This document shows positions 27,405-40,592 of a stretch of 64,000 nucleotides of DNA, piece after piece (within the stretch, counting starts at the first letter, position 1; every line of letters starts with the position of its first letter). The translations under genes were made by a program, and so were the position numbers. The notes beneath the pieces are model-generated. The model was not told the DNA's origin and ran no database searches. It saw only the letters and a list, made by a program, of their open reading frames with translations. The DNA is from Limosilactobacillus balticus (lineage in GTDB: Bacteria; Bacillota; Bacilli; Lactobacillales; Lactobacillaceae): positions 1 through 64,000 of the forward strand of contig NZ_JACIVH010000059.1 in the NCBI RefSeq assembly GCF_014145615.1, read 5' to 3'.

Positions 27405-28040
27405 ATGGGTAAATTTGAAGTGTTAGATCATCCATTGATTCAGCACAAGCTAACAATGATTCGGGATAAAAATGTTGGGACAAAGTTTTTCCGGGAAACA
27501 GTCAAGGAAATTTCAACTTTAATGGCTTATGAAGTAGCACGCGACATGCCATTGAAGGATGTTGAAATTGAAACGCCAATTGCTAAAACAACTCAAAAGG
27601 AATTGGCTGGTAAAAAGGTAGCGATTATTCCAATTCTTCGGGCAGGAATCGGAATGGTTGATGGGATGACTGATCTTATCCCAGCAGCTAAAATTGGTTT
27701 TATCGGAATGTACCGGGATGAAGAAACCTTAAAGCCACATGAATACTTTGTTAAGTTGCCTAATGATATTACAGAACGGCAATTATTCATCGTTGACCCA
27801 ATGCTAGCAACTGGTGGTTCAGCAATGATGGCAATCGAAGCCTTAAAAAAGCGCGGTTGCTCCGAAAAGAACATGAAATTTGCTTGCTTAGTTGCAGCCC
27901 CTGAAGGAGTTAAGGCTGTGCGCGACGCTTATCCAGATGTCGATATTTATACCGCAGGACTTGATGATTATCTTAATGAAGATGGGTATATTGTTCCTGG
28001 CTTAGGTGATGCTGGTGACCGTCTTTTTGGTACTAAGTAG
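27405..28040 (+). CDS. upp: Uracil phosphoribosyltransferase
   Basis: Pyrimidine salvage enzyme of 211 residues making UMP from uracil and PRPP. PRPP loop [11 protein letters not shown], uracil site [12 protein letters not shown] at the C-terminus. The ATG at 27405 follows AAAGGAGTG; an in-frame GTG at 27375 would lie upstream of that ribosome site. It works with the uracil permease at 32.0 kb. Confidence 0.97.
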   Translation: MGKFEVLDHPLIQHKLTMIRDKNVGTKFFRETVKEISTLMAYEVARDMPLKDVEIETPIAKTTQKELAGKKVAIIPILRAGIGMVDGMTDLIPAAKIGFIGMYRDEETLKPHEYFVKLPNDITERQLFIVDPMLATGGSAMMAIEALKKRGCSEKNMKFACLVAAPEGVKAVRDAYPDVDIYTAGLDDYLNEDGYIVPGLGDAGDRLFGTK

Positions 28041-28052
28041 ATAATTAAGGAT

Positions 28053-28102
28053 TAAAAGCATGATCTGTAGAAAACTTTTTAGCTTTCGCAAATCTTGCTT
28101 TT
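28053..28102 (+). terminator. Imperfect terminator after upp
   Basis: AAAAGCATGATCTG pairs with CAAATCTTGCTTTT with two mismatches and is followed by T-rich sequence. Confidence 0.5.
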
Positions 28103-28110
28103 ATTTTTAT

Positions 28111-28138
28111 TTGTGTTGAAAAGGCTTTCGCTTATAAT
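28111..28138 (+). promoter_or_regulatory. ptsI promoter
   Basis: TTGTGT (28111-28116), 16-base spacer, TATAAT (28133-28138), ending 31 bases before the ATG of ptsI. Confidence 0.65.
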
Positions 28139-28169
28139 AGGTACTATACCAGAAAAGGGGAATTGATTA

Positions 28170-29897
28170 ATGGAGACCCAAATTAATGGAATCGCAGCCA
28201 GTGATGGAGTAGGAATTGCACCGGCTTACTTATTAACGAAGCCTAATCTTAATTTTGAAAAGTATCATATTAGTGACCCCAATAGTGAAAAAGCAAGATT
28301 ACATCGAGCTTTTGATAAGATCATTCAAAAACTAAAAGAGACTAAGAAGAAACTTGTTGATAAACTTAATGAAGAAGATCTAGCAATTTTTGATACTCAT
28401 ATTGCAATCTTAAATGATCCAGAAATGATTAAACAAGTTGAAAACCGAATCACCAATCAACGCTTAAATGCGGAATCGGCTTTTACGGAAGTAATTACTA
28501 AGATGATTAAAACCCTGCAGGCAATGACTGGAAATGAATATATGCAAGAGCGAGCAACTGATTTTCAAAATATTCAAGACCAGGTTTTAGCAGAATTAGA
28601 AGGGAAGAAGCTTCCTAATTTACGTGAACTAGACCACCCCGTCATTATAGTCGCTCATTCAATTGGCCCGGCAGATACTTCACAGATGGATGGTCGTTTT
28701 GTTAAAGGCATTATTACCGATTTGGGTGGGCGAACTAGTCATGCAGCGATCATGGCTCGTTCTTTACAGATTCCGGCAATTGTTGGATGCAACGATATAA
28801 CCAAAAAGGTGCAGAATGGCCAACGAGTAATTGTTGATGGATTTGAGGGTAGTGCAATTATTGAACCCTCAACAAACGATGTTAAACAATACCAAAAAAT
28901 TGCAGATAAGTTTATGAATGTCCGTCAGCAATGGAAAAAAATGGTTAATCAGCCCTCGGTAACCGCTGATGGGCAGCAGTATAAGATTTCAGCCAATATT
29001 GGTTCTTCAGTGGATATTTCATCAGCAATAAAAAATGGTGCTGATGGCGTTGGCTTATTTCGAACTGAATTTCTTTATATGAAAAGTGACCACCTCCCAA
29101 CTGAAGAAGAGCAGTTTAATGCCTATCGCCGCGCTGTTGAACAATTAAATGGGAAACGGCTAGTAGTTCGAACTTTAGATATTGGTGGAGATAAACCGCT
29201 TCAGTTCATGCCTTTGCCTAAAGAAATGAATCCATTCCTTGGTTACCGAGCTATTCGGATTGCTCTTGATCGGCCAGAAATGTTTAGGACTCAGCTGCGG
29301 GCCTTACTCCGAGCATCCGAGTTTGGGAAGATTAATATTATGTTTCCAATGATTACCACGCTTGAGGAATTGCAAACAGCTAAGAACATATATTATGAGG
29401 AACAGCAGAAATTAGCTGTTGATCATCCAGGGATTGGCAGAGATATTCATCTTGGCATAATGATTGAAGTTCCATTAGCCGCGTTAAATGCTGATCGCCT
29501 AGCTTCAGAAGTTGATTTTTTTAGTATTGGAACCAATGACTTAATTCAATATTGCTTTGCAGCTGACCGTGGTAATGATTCAGTTTCGTACCTTTACCAG
29601 CCGCTAAACCCAACTTTCTTAAAATTAATTAAGCATATTATTGATGCTGGTCATGCTCATGACACAACCGTAGCAATGTGTGGAGAAATGGCAGGAGATC
29701 GCTATGCCTTGCCACTATTAATCGGGATGGGGTTGGATATTTATTCGATGAGTGCTAGCTCTATTTTACGGACCCGTTCAATGATGAAGCAGTTGGATAG
29801 CAAGAAATGTCAGGAACTATATCAACAGGCTGTTACAACTTGTGATTCAATGACGGGGGTGAAGCAGTTAGTTCAAAAATGGTTGGTAACGAACTAA
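28170..29897 (+). CDS. ptsI: PTS enzyme I (phosphoenolpyruvate-protein phosphotransferase)
   Basis: A 575-residue cytoplasmic phosphotransferase passing phosphate from PEP to HPr. The phosphorylated His191 lies in GRTSHAAIMARSL; the PEP-binding barrel shows RTEFLYM, IGTNDLIQY and AMCGEMAGD. In most lactobacilli ptsH lies directly upstream; here ptsI has its own promoter after upp and no HPr gene is in the window. Complete by length and motifs. Confidence 0.97.
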   Translation: METQINGIAASDGVGIAPAYLLTKPNLNFEKYHISDPNSEKARLHRAFDKIIQKLKETKKKLVDKLNEEDLAIFDTHIAILNDPEMIKQVENRITNQRLNAESAFTEVITKMIKTLQAMTGNEYMQERATDFQNIQDQVLAELEGKKLPNLRELDHPVIIVAHSIGPADTSQMDGRFVKGIITDLGGRTSHAAIMARSLQIPAIVGCNDITKKVQNGQRVIVDGFEGSAIIEPSTNDVKQYQKIADKFMNVRQQWKKMVNQPSVTADGQQYKISANIGSSVDISSAIKNGADGVGLFRTEFLYMKSDHLPTEEEQFNAYRRAVEQLNGKRLVVRTLDIGGDKPLQFMPLPKEMNPFLGYRAIRIALDRPEMFRTQLRALLRASEFGKINIMFPMITTLEELQTAKNIYYEEQQKLAVDHPGIGRDIHLGIMIEVPLAALNADRLASEVDFFSIGTNDLIQYCFAADRGNDSVSYLYQPLNPTFLKLIKHIIDAGHAHDTTVAMCGEMAGDRYALPLLIGMGLDIYSMSASSILRTRSMMKQLDSKKCQELYQQAVTTCDSMTGVKQLVQKWLVTN

Positions 29898-29940
29898 AAA
29901 GGATTTAGGAAAAGTAAAGATTTTTCTTAAATCCTTTTTT
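29896..29940 (+). terminator. Terminator after ptsI
   Basis: AAAAAGGATTTAGGAAAA pairs with TTTTTCTTAAATCCTTTTT, followed by more T. Confidence 0.88.
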
Positions 29941-29998
29941 TGTCTCTTGTTAAGAGTAAAATGGCAATAGTTTTGCTGTACTAAGGAGATGTAAAGTT

Positions 29999-31114
29999 GT
30001 GATTAAGCAATACTGGACAAAGCAAAGAATCTGGTTATTAATTTTTTTAATGATCGTCGGGATTGGTGCTCTCTTATTTACTAGCCATAATGAGCGCTTC
30101 TATCAGCAGCCAATCGCTAAAGTAATTAGTGAAAAAACGGTGAGTAAACAAAGAGTAAAAGACCAGTTTGACAATGTTGACCACCAATATAATCAACAAC
30201 TCCAAGTAAAACTAATGAATGGTAAATATCGCGGGCAAAAATTAACAGTCCAAAATACATATAGTGATTCGCAACCGATGGATCAACGTTATCGGGCTGG
30301 GAATGAAGTGTTTTTAACCCAGCTTCGTAAACGAGGCGGAAAACTAACCGCCAATGTTAACGGTTATAAGCGCGATACAGTAATCGTTTTCTTGCTTTGG
30401 CTTGTTATCTTGATGTTGCTTCTCCTTATGGGGCGTGCAGGGTTGTTCGCATTCTTAAGCGTAGTAATTAATGCTCTTTTGTTTATAATTGCAATTGAGA
30501 TTGACCTAAAACAAAATGGTCAGCATATCATGCTGCTTTTTAGTATTCTTGCCATAATTTTTACGTTTATTAGCTTATTGTTAGTTCTTGGGTTTAGTAA
30601 AAAGATGTTGGCGACTTTTGCGGCAACGGTTATTGGGACGTTTGTTGCCTTGGGAGTAAGTATGCTTGTATTTATGTGGACGTATGAGCGGGGGATTTAC
30701 TATGAATCAATGGAATATGTTACGCAAGTTCCCCGGCCACTTTTTTTGGCTGAAACATTATTAGGATCTTTAGGGGCGGTAATGGATGAATCAAGTGATA
30801 TTATCGCCACTCTTTTTGAACTAAAGCAGTTAAATCCAGCTGTTACCCGTAAACAGTTATTTATCTCTGGACGCAATGTTGGTAAGTCAATTATGGGACC
30901 GTTAATAAATGTTTTATTTTTAATTTTTATGGTGGATACTTTTACTGGTAGTCTTTTGTATATCAAAAACGGTAACTCGTGGGGCTATACCTATGCAATG
31001 AATATGAGCTTAGGGACTATTCAGAGCCTGATTAGTGGAATTGGGATTGTCCTTTCAGTTCCCCTTGTAAGTCTATTTGGGGCATTGCTCTTAGGAAAGA
31101 AGGTGCAAAGATGA
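29999..31114 (+). CDS. YibE/F-family membrane protein (long partner)
   Basis: A 371-residue membrane protein. After a first helix (about 12-27) there is an extracytoplasmic domain of about 100 residues, then seven or so hydrophobic segments from residue 123. Typical YibE/F motifs are visible: GSLGAVMDESSDIIATLFEL and SGRNVGKSIMGPLINVLFL. GTG start after AAGGAGATG. Its end overlaps the next gene by 4 bases, so the pair is probably made together. Function in the cell is not established for the family. Confidence 0.87.
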   Translation: MIKQYWTKQRIWLLIFLMIVGIGALLFTSHNERFYQQPIAKVISEKTVSKQRVKDQFDNVDHQYNQQLQVKLMNGKYRGQKLTVQNTYSDSQPMDQRYRAGNEVFLTQLRKRGGKLTANVNGYKRDTVIVFLLWLVILMLLLLMGRAGLFAFLSVVINALLFIIAIEIDLKQNGQHIMLLFSILAIIFTFISLLLVLGFSKKMLATFAATVIGTFVALGVSMLVFMWTYERGIYYESMEYVTQVPRPLFLAETLLGSLGAVMDESSDIIATLFELKQLNPAVTRKQLFISGRNVGKSIMGPLINVLFLIFMVDTFTGSLLYIKNGNSWGYTYAMNMSLGTIQSLISGIGIVLSVPLVSLFGALLLGKKVQR

Positions 31115-31884
31115 CGACAATTACGGGTCTTGGTTTGGTCTTGCTAATTTTGATGGTCCTTGTGGGAGGAAAACAGGGCTGGACAGCTTTTTTGAGTTTG
31201 CTTCTTAATTTTGGCTTTTTATATTTTGCAATTATTTTAGTTGCGTTTCATGTTCCCCTTTTATTTGTAACCATGACTATTGGGATTACAATTTTAGCGA
31301 TAACCATTTTCATGGGGGAAGATGATTTGCGGACAACCGTGACGGCATTTTATGCTTCACTCATCGTGGTATGCTTAATTTTAGTGCTGATCTTTATTAT
31401 TGAGCACTGGGCAATGGTACAAGGCTTTGGAACAGAAGATAGCGATGAGTTAGAGGGGATGTCAACTTTAATTGGAATTAGTTATTTCAAGGTTTCTGTT
31501 ACTACTACTATTTTGAGTTCTCTCGGAGCAATTGCGGAAGCAGCAATGGCAATTTCCTCTGGGCTTACGGAAATTCTTGAGAATCATCCCGAAAGAACTA
31601 ATCGTCAATTGATTCATAGTGGGATGGCGATTGGACAACAGATTATTGGAACGACTTTCAATACGCTTTTCTTTGGCTTCTTTGGTGGATTCTTAGCACT
31701 ATTTATTTGGTTCTTAGGTCTTCACTATTCCTTTGGTGCAATTATGAATAATAAAATTTTTGTGGCAGAAATGATTGAAATTCTGATTGCTTTCATTGGG
31801 GTATTGATCACTGTTCCCATGACTGCTTGGGTGATGACAAAGCGTCGTAAATCCGTTATTGACAATTACCCTAAAACAAAGTAA
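31111..31884 (+). CDS. YibE/F-family membrane protein (short partner)
   Basis: A 257-residue protein homologous to the C-terminal part of the preceding one but lacking the extracytoplasmic domain. About seven hydrophobic segments and the matching motif GAIAEAAMAISSGLTEILEN followed by SGMAIGQQIIGTTFNTLFF. ATG overlaps the previous stop (ATGA). The two-gene arrangement is conserved in Firmicutes; a two-subunit transporter or channel is plausible but unproven. Confidence 0.87.
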   Translation: MTTITGLGLVLLILMVLVGGKQGWTAFLSLLLNFGFLYFAIILVAFHVPLLFVTMTIGITILAITIFMGEDDLRTTVTAFYASLIVVCLILVLIFIIEHWAMVQGFGTEDSDELEGMSTLIGISYFKVSVTTTILSSLGAIAEAAMAISSGLTEILENHPERTNRQLIHSGMAIGQQIIGTTFNTLFFGFFGGFLALFIWFLGLHYSFGAIMNNKIFVAEMIEILIAFIGVLITVPMTAWVMTKRRKSVIDNYPKTK

Positions 31885-31887
31885 CAT
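31859..31887 (+). promoter_or_regulatory. Promoter of the uracil permease gene
   Basis: TTGACA (31859-31864), 17-base spacer, TAACAT (31882-31887), at the 3' end of the preceding gene. Confidence 0.6.
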
Positions 31888-31906
31888 ACGAATAACTTAT
31901 AAATAG

Positions 31907-32026
31907 ACCTTTAATCGGAGTCCTGTGAGGCTTCAAAGGTACGGATAAATTCTCCTTGCTCTTTCCACAGTTAGGATTGGGTAGGGAAATAGACGACTTT
32001 GGAGCAGGGATTCCAAGGTCGTTTTT
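31907..32026 (+). promoter_or_regulatory. PyrR-type transcription attenuator
   Basis: Leader with three features in order. (1) An anti-antiterminator hairpin, ACCTTT/AAAGGT (31907-31940), whose top carries GTCCTGTGAGGCTT, like the PyrR-binding loop of pyr leaders. (2) An antiterminator in which CCTTGCTCT (about 31953-31962) can pair with GGAGCAGGG (32001-32009). (3) A terminator, ACGACTTTGG/CCAAGGTCGT (31993-32020), followed by TTTTTCTT. UMP-bound PyrR would favour termination. PyrR is not encoded in the window. Confidence 0.85.
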
Positions 32027-32042
32027 CTTTAGGAGGATTTAT

Positions 32043-33314
32043 ATGGCGCACCGTGATAATGTTGTTTTAGATGTAGACGAACGGCCAGCTCCTTGGCAGT
32101 GGTTTGGTTTATCCTTGCAACATATGTTTTCTATGTTTGGCTCCACTGTTTTAGTCCCAATCTTGGTAGGATTAAATCCAGGAATTGCCTTGTTTAGTTC
32201 AGGGGTAGGGACCCTGATGTATTTACTCATTACTAAGCATAAGATTCCGGCTTATATGGGATCGAGTTTTTCATTTGTTGTCCCAATGATGGCCTTAATG
32301 AAAACTACTGGTTATCCGGGAATTGCACAGGGGACTATTGCAGTTGGGTGCGTATATTTAATCGTATCAGTAATTGTAACGCTGGTTGGGTCACAATGGA
32401 TTGATCGCATTCTGCCACCAATTGTTGTTGGTCCGATTGTTGTTGTAATCGGGCTGTCATTGGCAGGAACAGCCGCTAAAGATGCTACCATCAATTCAAC
32501 TACTGGCCATTATGATTTACGCTTTTTTGCGGTCGCAATGCTTACGATGGCAATAACAGTTATCTTCAATATGTATTTTAAAGGATTCCTTGGTCTAATT
32601 CCGATTTTGATGGGGATTGTTGCTGGTTATATTATTGCGGTCTTGTTTGGCATTGTGGACTTTTCTTCAGTTGCGCATGCACATTGGTTTAGTTTGCCCG
32701 ACTTTCAGATTCCGTTTGTTGATTATCATCCTCAATTATACTGGGGTGCGATTTTGAGTATGGCACCGATCGCCTTTGTTACCATGACAGAACACTTGGG
32801 TCATATTATGGTTCTGAATGAGTTGACTGAACGAAATTACTTCAAGGAACCAGGCTTGAACCATACGCTTGCAGGAGATGGGACGGCTTCAATTATTGCC
32901 GGATTCGTTGGCGGACCGCCCGTAACTAGTTATGGTGAAAATATTGGGGTAATGGCAATCACGCGTGTCCATTCAGTTTACGTTATTGCTGGAGCAGCTG
33001 TATTTGCCATCTTCTTTAGCTTTATTGGCAAATTAAGCGCCTTGATTGAATCTATCCCTTCACCGGTTATCGGCGGGATTTCATTCCTGTTATTTGGTGT
33101 GATTGCCTCTAGTGGATTGCGTGTAATGATTGAGAACAAAATTGATTTTAATGAAAAAAGAAATTTGATGATTTCATCAGTTATTTTAGTAATTGGGATT
33201 GGGAATGCCTATCTTCAATTAGGGAAATATCAATTCTCTGGATTAGCTGTTGCAGCTGTCCTCGGGATAATAATGAATTTAATCCTTCCACAAAAAGCCA
33301 AGAGTGAAATGTAG
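32043..33314 (+). CDS. Uracil permease, NCS2 family
   Basis: A 423-residue membrane protein with about 12-14 segments, importing uracil with protons. NCS2 signatures: FVTMTEHLGHIMVLNELT with the conserved Glu in helix 8 and GPPVTSYGENIGVMAITRV in helix 10. The ATG at 32043 follows AGGAGG; longer frames run back through the attenuator and are not real. The PyrR leader confirms a pyrimidine substrate. Commonly named pyrP or uraA. Confidence 0.94.
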   Translation: MAHRDNVVLDVDERPAPWQWFGLSLQHMFSMFGSTVLVPILVGLNPGIALFSSGVGTLMYLLITKHKIPAYMGSSFSFVVPMMALMKTTGYPGIAQGTIAVGCVYLIVSVIVTLVGSQWIDRILPPIVVGPIVVVIGLSLAGTAAKDATINSTTGHYDLRFFAVAMLTMAITVIFNMYFKGFLGLIPILMGIVAGYIIAVLFGIVDFSSVAHAHWFSLPDFQIPFVDYHPQLYWGAILSMAPIAFVTMTEHLGHIMVLNELTERNYFKEPGLNHTLAGDGTASIIAGFVGGPPVTSYGENIGVMAITRVHSVYVIAGAAVFAIFFSFIGKLSALIESIPSPVIGGISFLLFGVIASSGLRVMIENKIDFNEKRNLMISSVILVIGIGNAYLQLGKYQFSGLAVAAVLGIIMNLILPQKAKSEM

Positions 33315-33325
33315 TTTGAATTTTT

Positions 33326-33369
33326 AAGCAGAGTGAGAAAAGGCATCTAGCCTCTTACTCTGCTTTTTT
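33326..33369 (+). terminator. Terminator after the uracil permease gene
   Basis: AAGCAGAGTGAGA pairs with TCTTACTCTGCTT around a 14-base loop, followed by six T. The rest of 33370-33627 holds the atp promoter and a CRE-like site. Confidence 0.9.
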
Positions 33370-33443
33370 CGTATGATAACAAAACAAAAAAATTAAGAGG
33401 TCGTGGAAAAAAACAGATTGTAAGAAAAAGTTTATCAAAACCT

Positions 33444-33457
33444 TGGAAACGTTTTCT
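33444..33457 (+). promoter_or_regulatory. CRE-like site upstream of atpB
   Basis: TGGAAACGTTTTCT matches the CcpA operator at 12 of 14 positions, about 50 bases upstream of the atp -35. Motif match only. Confidence 0.35.
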
Positions 33458-33506
33458 TTGTGTTCTTATCAAATGATTGGTAGGGATATATAAACCTAAT
33501 GTTTTT

Positions 33507-33535
33507 TTGAATTTTAACGAAATTAATGATATATT
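33507..33535 (+). promoter_or_regulatory. Promoter of the atp operon
   Basis: TTGAAT (33507-33512), 17-base spacer, TATATT (33530-33535), leaving an untranslated leader of about 85 bases. Confidence 0.65.
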
Positions 33536-33627
33536 AACATTCGTAACTTGGGGTAGTTCGTTTTATTTGCAACGTTCATCCAATTTACAAGCCAAATTAT
33601 TGTTATAAGGAAAGAGGTGGAATATGA

Positions 33628-34335
33628 ATGGGCGGTGATGCTTTAACTTTTAAGCTTTTCGGACTCACGTTCAATACTACGAACATTGTTTCTGGACTGA
33701 TTATCTACGCAATCGTGTTCTTCACTCTTTACGGGATGTCACGAAAGATCCAAATGAAGCCTACTGGTGCACAAAACGTATTTGAGTGGCTAGTTGACTT
33801 TACTAATGGAATTGTGCGAAGCCAGATGCCAGCATCTGAACAAGGTCACTATAGTTTCTTTGCCTTTGTTTTGTTTGTTTTCATCTTCTTTGCAAACCAA
33901 TTCGGTTTAATTTTCCAATTCCATTGGAACGGAGCTGAAATACTTAGAAGTCCAACGGCAGATCCAGTTGTTACGTTAACACTTTCTTTAATGGTAATGG
34001 TATTAGCATTCGCTGCTGGAGTAGCACATAATGGTCTTGGTGGATACCTGAAAGGATACACTAAACCATTTACTTTAATGCTTCCTGTTAACATTATCGA
34101 AGAATTTGCTAACTTCTTAACTCTTGGTCTCCGTATTTTTGGTAACATTTTTGCCGGTGAACTTTTAATGAGTTTGATTGCTAATATGGCATTCTCACAT
34201 GGAATCCTAACCATTATTCCAGGACTATTTTTGGAACTTGCATGGCAAGGATTCTCCGTATTTATCGGTTCGATTCAGGCATATGTCTTTGTAACATTAA
34301 CGACGGTTTATATTTCTCGGAAGATTTCCGAATAA
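33628..34335 (+). CDS. atpB: F1Fo ATP synthase subunit a
   Basis: A 235-residue membrane subunit forming the proton half-channels next to the c-ring. The helix with the essential arginine reads [19 protein letters not shown]. Five to six hydrophobic segments. ATG after AAAGAGGTGGAAT. First gene of the complete operon B-E-F-H-A-G-D-C. In a fermentative organism the complex mainly hydrolyses ATP to expel protons. Confidence 0.97.
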   Translation: MGGDALTFKLFGLTFNTTNIVSGLIIYAIVFFTLYGMSRKIQMKPTGAQNVFEWLVDFTNGIVRSQMPASEQGHYSFFAFVLFVFIFFANQFGLIFQFHWNGAEILRSPTADPVVTLTLSLMVMVLAFAAGVAHNGLGGYLKGYTKPFTLMLPVNIIEEFANFLTLGLRIFGNIFAGELLMSLIANMAFSHGILTIIPGLFLELAWQGFSVFIGSIQAYVFVTLTTVYISRKISE

Positions 34336-34338
34336 TAA

Positions 34339-34578
<240 letters not shown>

Positions 34579-34620
34579 TTATTTTAAGTTTTTTATTTTA
34601 AGATAAGGAGGTGTCAATAG

Positions 34621-35128
34621 ATGTTTGTAAACAGTGTGTTAGCTGAATCAAACAGTTTATACATTGGTGACTTGGTATTCTACATCGTTACTTTTATCAT
34701 CTTAATGCTATTAGTTAAGCATTTTGCTTGGAAACCAGTAACAGATATGATGAAGAAACGTGCAGATAAGATTGCTAATGACATTGATAATGCTGCTCGT
34801 TCACGTGAAAGTGCTGAAAAGATGGCTGCAAAGCGACAAGCTGAGTTACAAAGCTCACGGCAAGAAGCTGCTGAGATTGTAAGTAATGCTAAAAAGTCTG
34901 GGGAAACTCAGCGGGCACAAATTGTTGAAACAGCGCAAAAAGATGCCCAAGCTCTCAAGCAACAAGCACAAAAAGATGCTGAGCAAGCACGTCGCGATGC
35001 ATTAAATAGTGCTAAGGATGACGTTGCAAACTTATCTATTGAGATTGCTTCCAAACTCATCCAAAAAGAATTAAAGGCAGACGATCAAAAAGAATTGATC
35101 GATTCCTATATCGAAGGGTTGGTAGAAC

Positions 35129-35139
<11 letters not shown>
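34621..35139 (+). CDS. atpF: F1Fo ATP synthase subunit b
   Basis: A 172-residue peripheral stalk subunit: one N-terminal membrane helix (about 16-37) and a long charged coiled coil rich in Ala, Glu, Lys and Gln. ATG after AAGGAGGTG. The end overlaps atpH by 11 bases. Confidence 0.96.
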
Positions 35140-37232
<2,093 letters not shown>

Positions 37233-37267
37233 TTAATGATGATTAGTCGAAAGGACGGTGAGATTTA

Positions 37268-39666
<2,399 letters not shown>

Positions 39667-39677
39667 GAGGGATAATT

Positions 39678-40109
39678 ATGGCTGAAAATACTTTTAAGGT
39701 CACTATTATTACTCCAGATGGCACCGTCTATGATAATGATAAGGTTACCATGCTTGTTATGAACACTGCTGGTGGACAAATGGGAATCATGGCTAACCAC
39801 GTACCATTAATTGCTGCGCTTGAAATCAGTACAGTTCGAATTAAACATTCTGAAGGCACTGATGAAGTTGCCGCGGTTAATGGTGGGATCATTCAATTTG
39901 ATGGTCAAAATGCTACAATCGCAGCTGATAGTGCTGAAATGCCTGAAGCAATTGACGTTGAGCGGGCACAGAAAGCTAAAGAGCGTTCTGAGTCTGCAAT
40001 CGCAGAAGCAAAGAAGAAGCATAACCAAAGCGACTTATCACGTGCAGAAGTTCACCTCAAGCGTGCAATTAATCGTTTGAATGCTGCTTCTAAGCAACGC
40101 AATATCTAA
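39678..40109 (+). CDS. atpC: F1Fo ATP synthase subunit epsilon
   Basis: A 143-residue subunit: N-terminal beta sandwich (TVYDNDKVTMLVMNTAGGQM, GIMANHVPLI) and C-terminal helical hairpin that can inhibit hydrolysis. ATG after AGGAGGG. Last gene of the operon, followed by a terminator. Confidence 0.97.
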   Translation: MAENTFKVTIITPDGTVYDNDKVTMLVMNTAGGQMGIMANHVPLIAALEISTVRIKHSEGTDEVAAVNGGIIQFDGQNATIAADSAEMPEAIDVERAQKAKERSESAIAEAKKKHNQSDLSRAEVHLKRAINRLNAASKQRNI

Positions 40110-40121
40110 GGTATAATATCA

Positions 40122-40155
40122 AAAAGAGGTTGGAAAAAATAATCCAACCTCTTTA
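40122..40155 (+). terminator. Terminator of the atp operon
   Basis: AAAGAGGTTGGA pairs with TCCAACCTCTTT across an 8-base loop, followed by AT-rich sequence. Confidence 0.88.
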
Positions 40156-40207
40156 TTATTTTAAAGTGTAAACTGCTAAAACACAGTAGATGCCTAGCTA
40201 TCTTTAC

Positions 40208-40253
40208 GGGGTGGGACTAAAAACTTGCAAGCAAGTTTAGCCTCACTCCTTTT
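40208..40253 (+). terminator. Second, larger hairpin downstream of the atp operon
   Basis: GGGGTGGGACTAAAAACTTG pairs imperfectly with CAAGTTTAGCCTCACTCC (inner stem ACTTGC/GCAAGT), followed by TTTT. It may be a backup terminator or a dispersed hairpin repeat. Confidence 0.55.
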
Positions 40254-40343
40254 CGTTTAAAAGATCATTAAGCTTTTTTACGAATTAATAATTTAATCAT
40301 GTGATATGATATGATTGAATTTAGTTTAAAAGAGGGTGATCGA

Positions 40344-40574
40344 TTGCAAATTACAGGACTACGAGCGCTAATAGAAATAATAGTGCAACTGGCATTTGTC
40401 TGGTTAGCGTTTTTTGCTATTCAAGGGATACATTTTGAGCATTTTTTTAACCGACCACCACGTACCTTGCCTCTACTTATTGTTTTGATGGCTACTGGAT
40501 TAGGATATTTATGTGCGACATTCTTCTTAAATATCCTAAGTGCAATTGGTAATTTGACATATTTAATTCGATAG
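40344..40574 (+). CDS. DUF1146-family small membrane protein (YwzB-like)
   Basis: About 76 residues with two hydrophobic segments: ALIEIIVQLAFVWLAFFAI and LPLLIVLMATGLGYLCATFF. This layout and the position between the atp operon and murA match DUF1146 proteins of Bacilli. The TTG at 40344 follows AGAGGGTG; an in-frame ATG at 40311 abuts a probable -10 (TATGAT) and would have no ribosome site. Function unknown. It is probably co-transcribed with murA. Confidence 0.82.
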   Translation: MQITGLRALIEIIVQLAFVWLAFFAIQGIHFEHFFNRPPRTLPLLIVLMATGLGYLCATFFLNILSAIGNLTYLIR

Positions 40575-40592
40575 TATTTACTGGAGGATCTT

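Noticed and set aside
31956-32042. Longer N-terminus for the uracil permease
   Set aside because: It would translate the PyrR antiterminator and terminator; the AGGAGG before 32043 sets the start.
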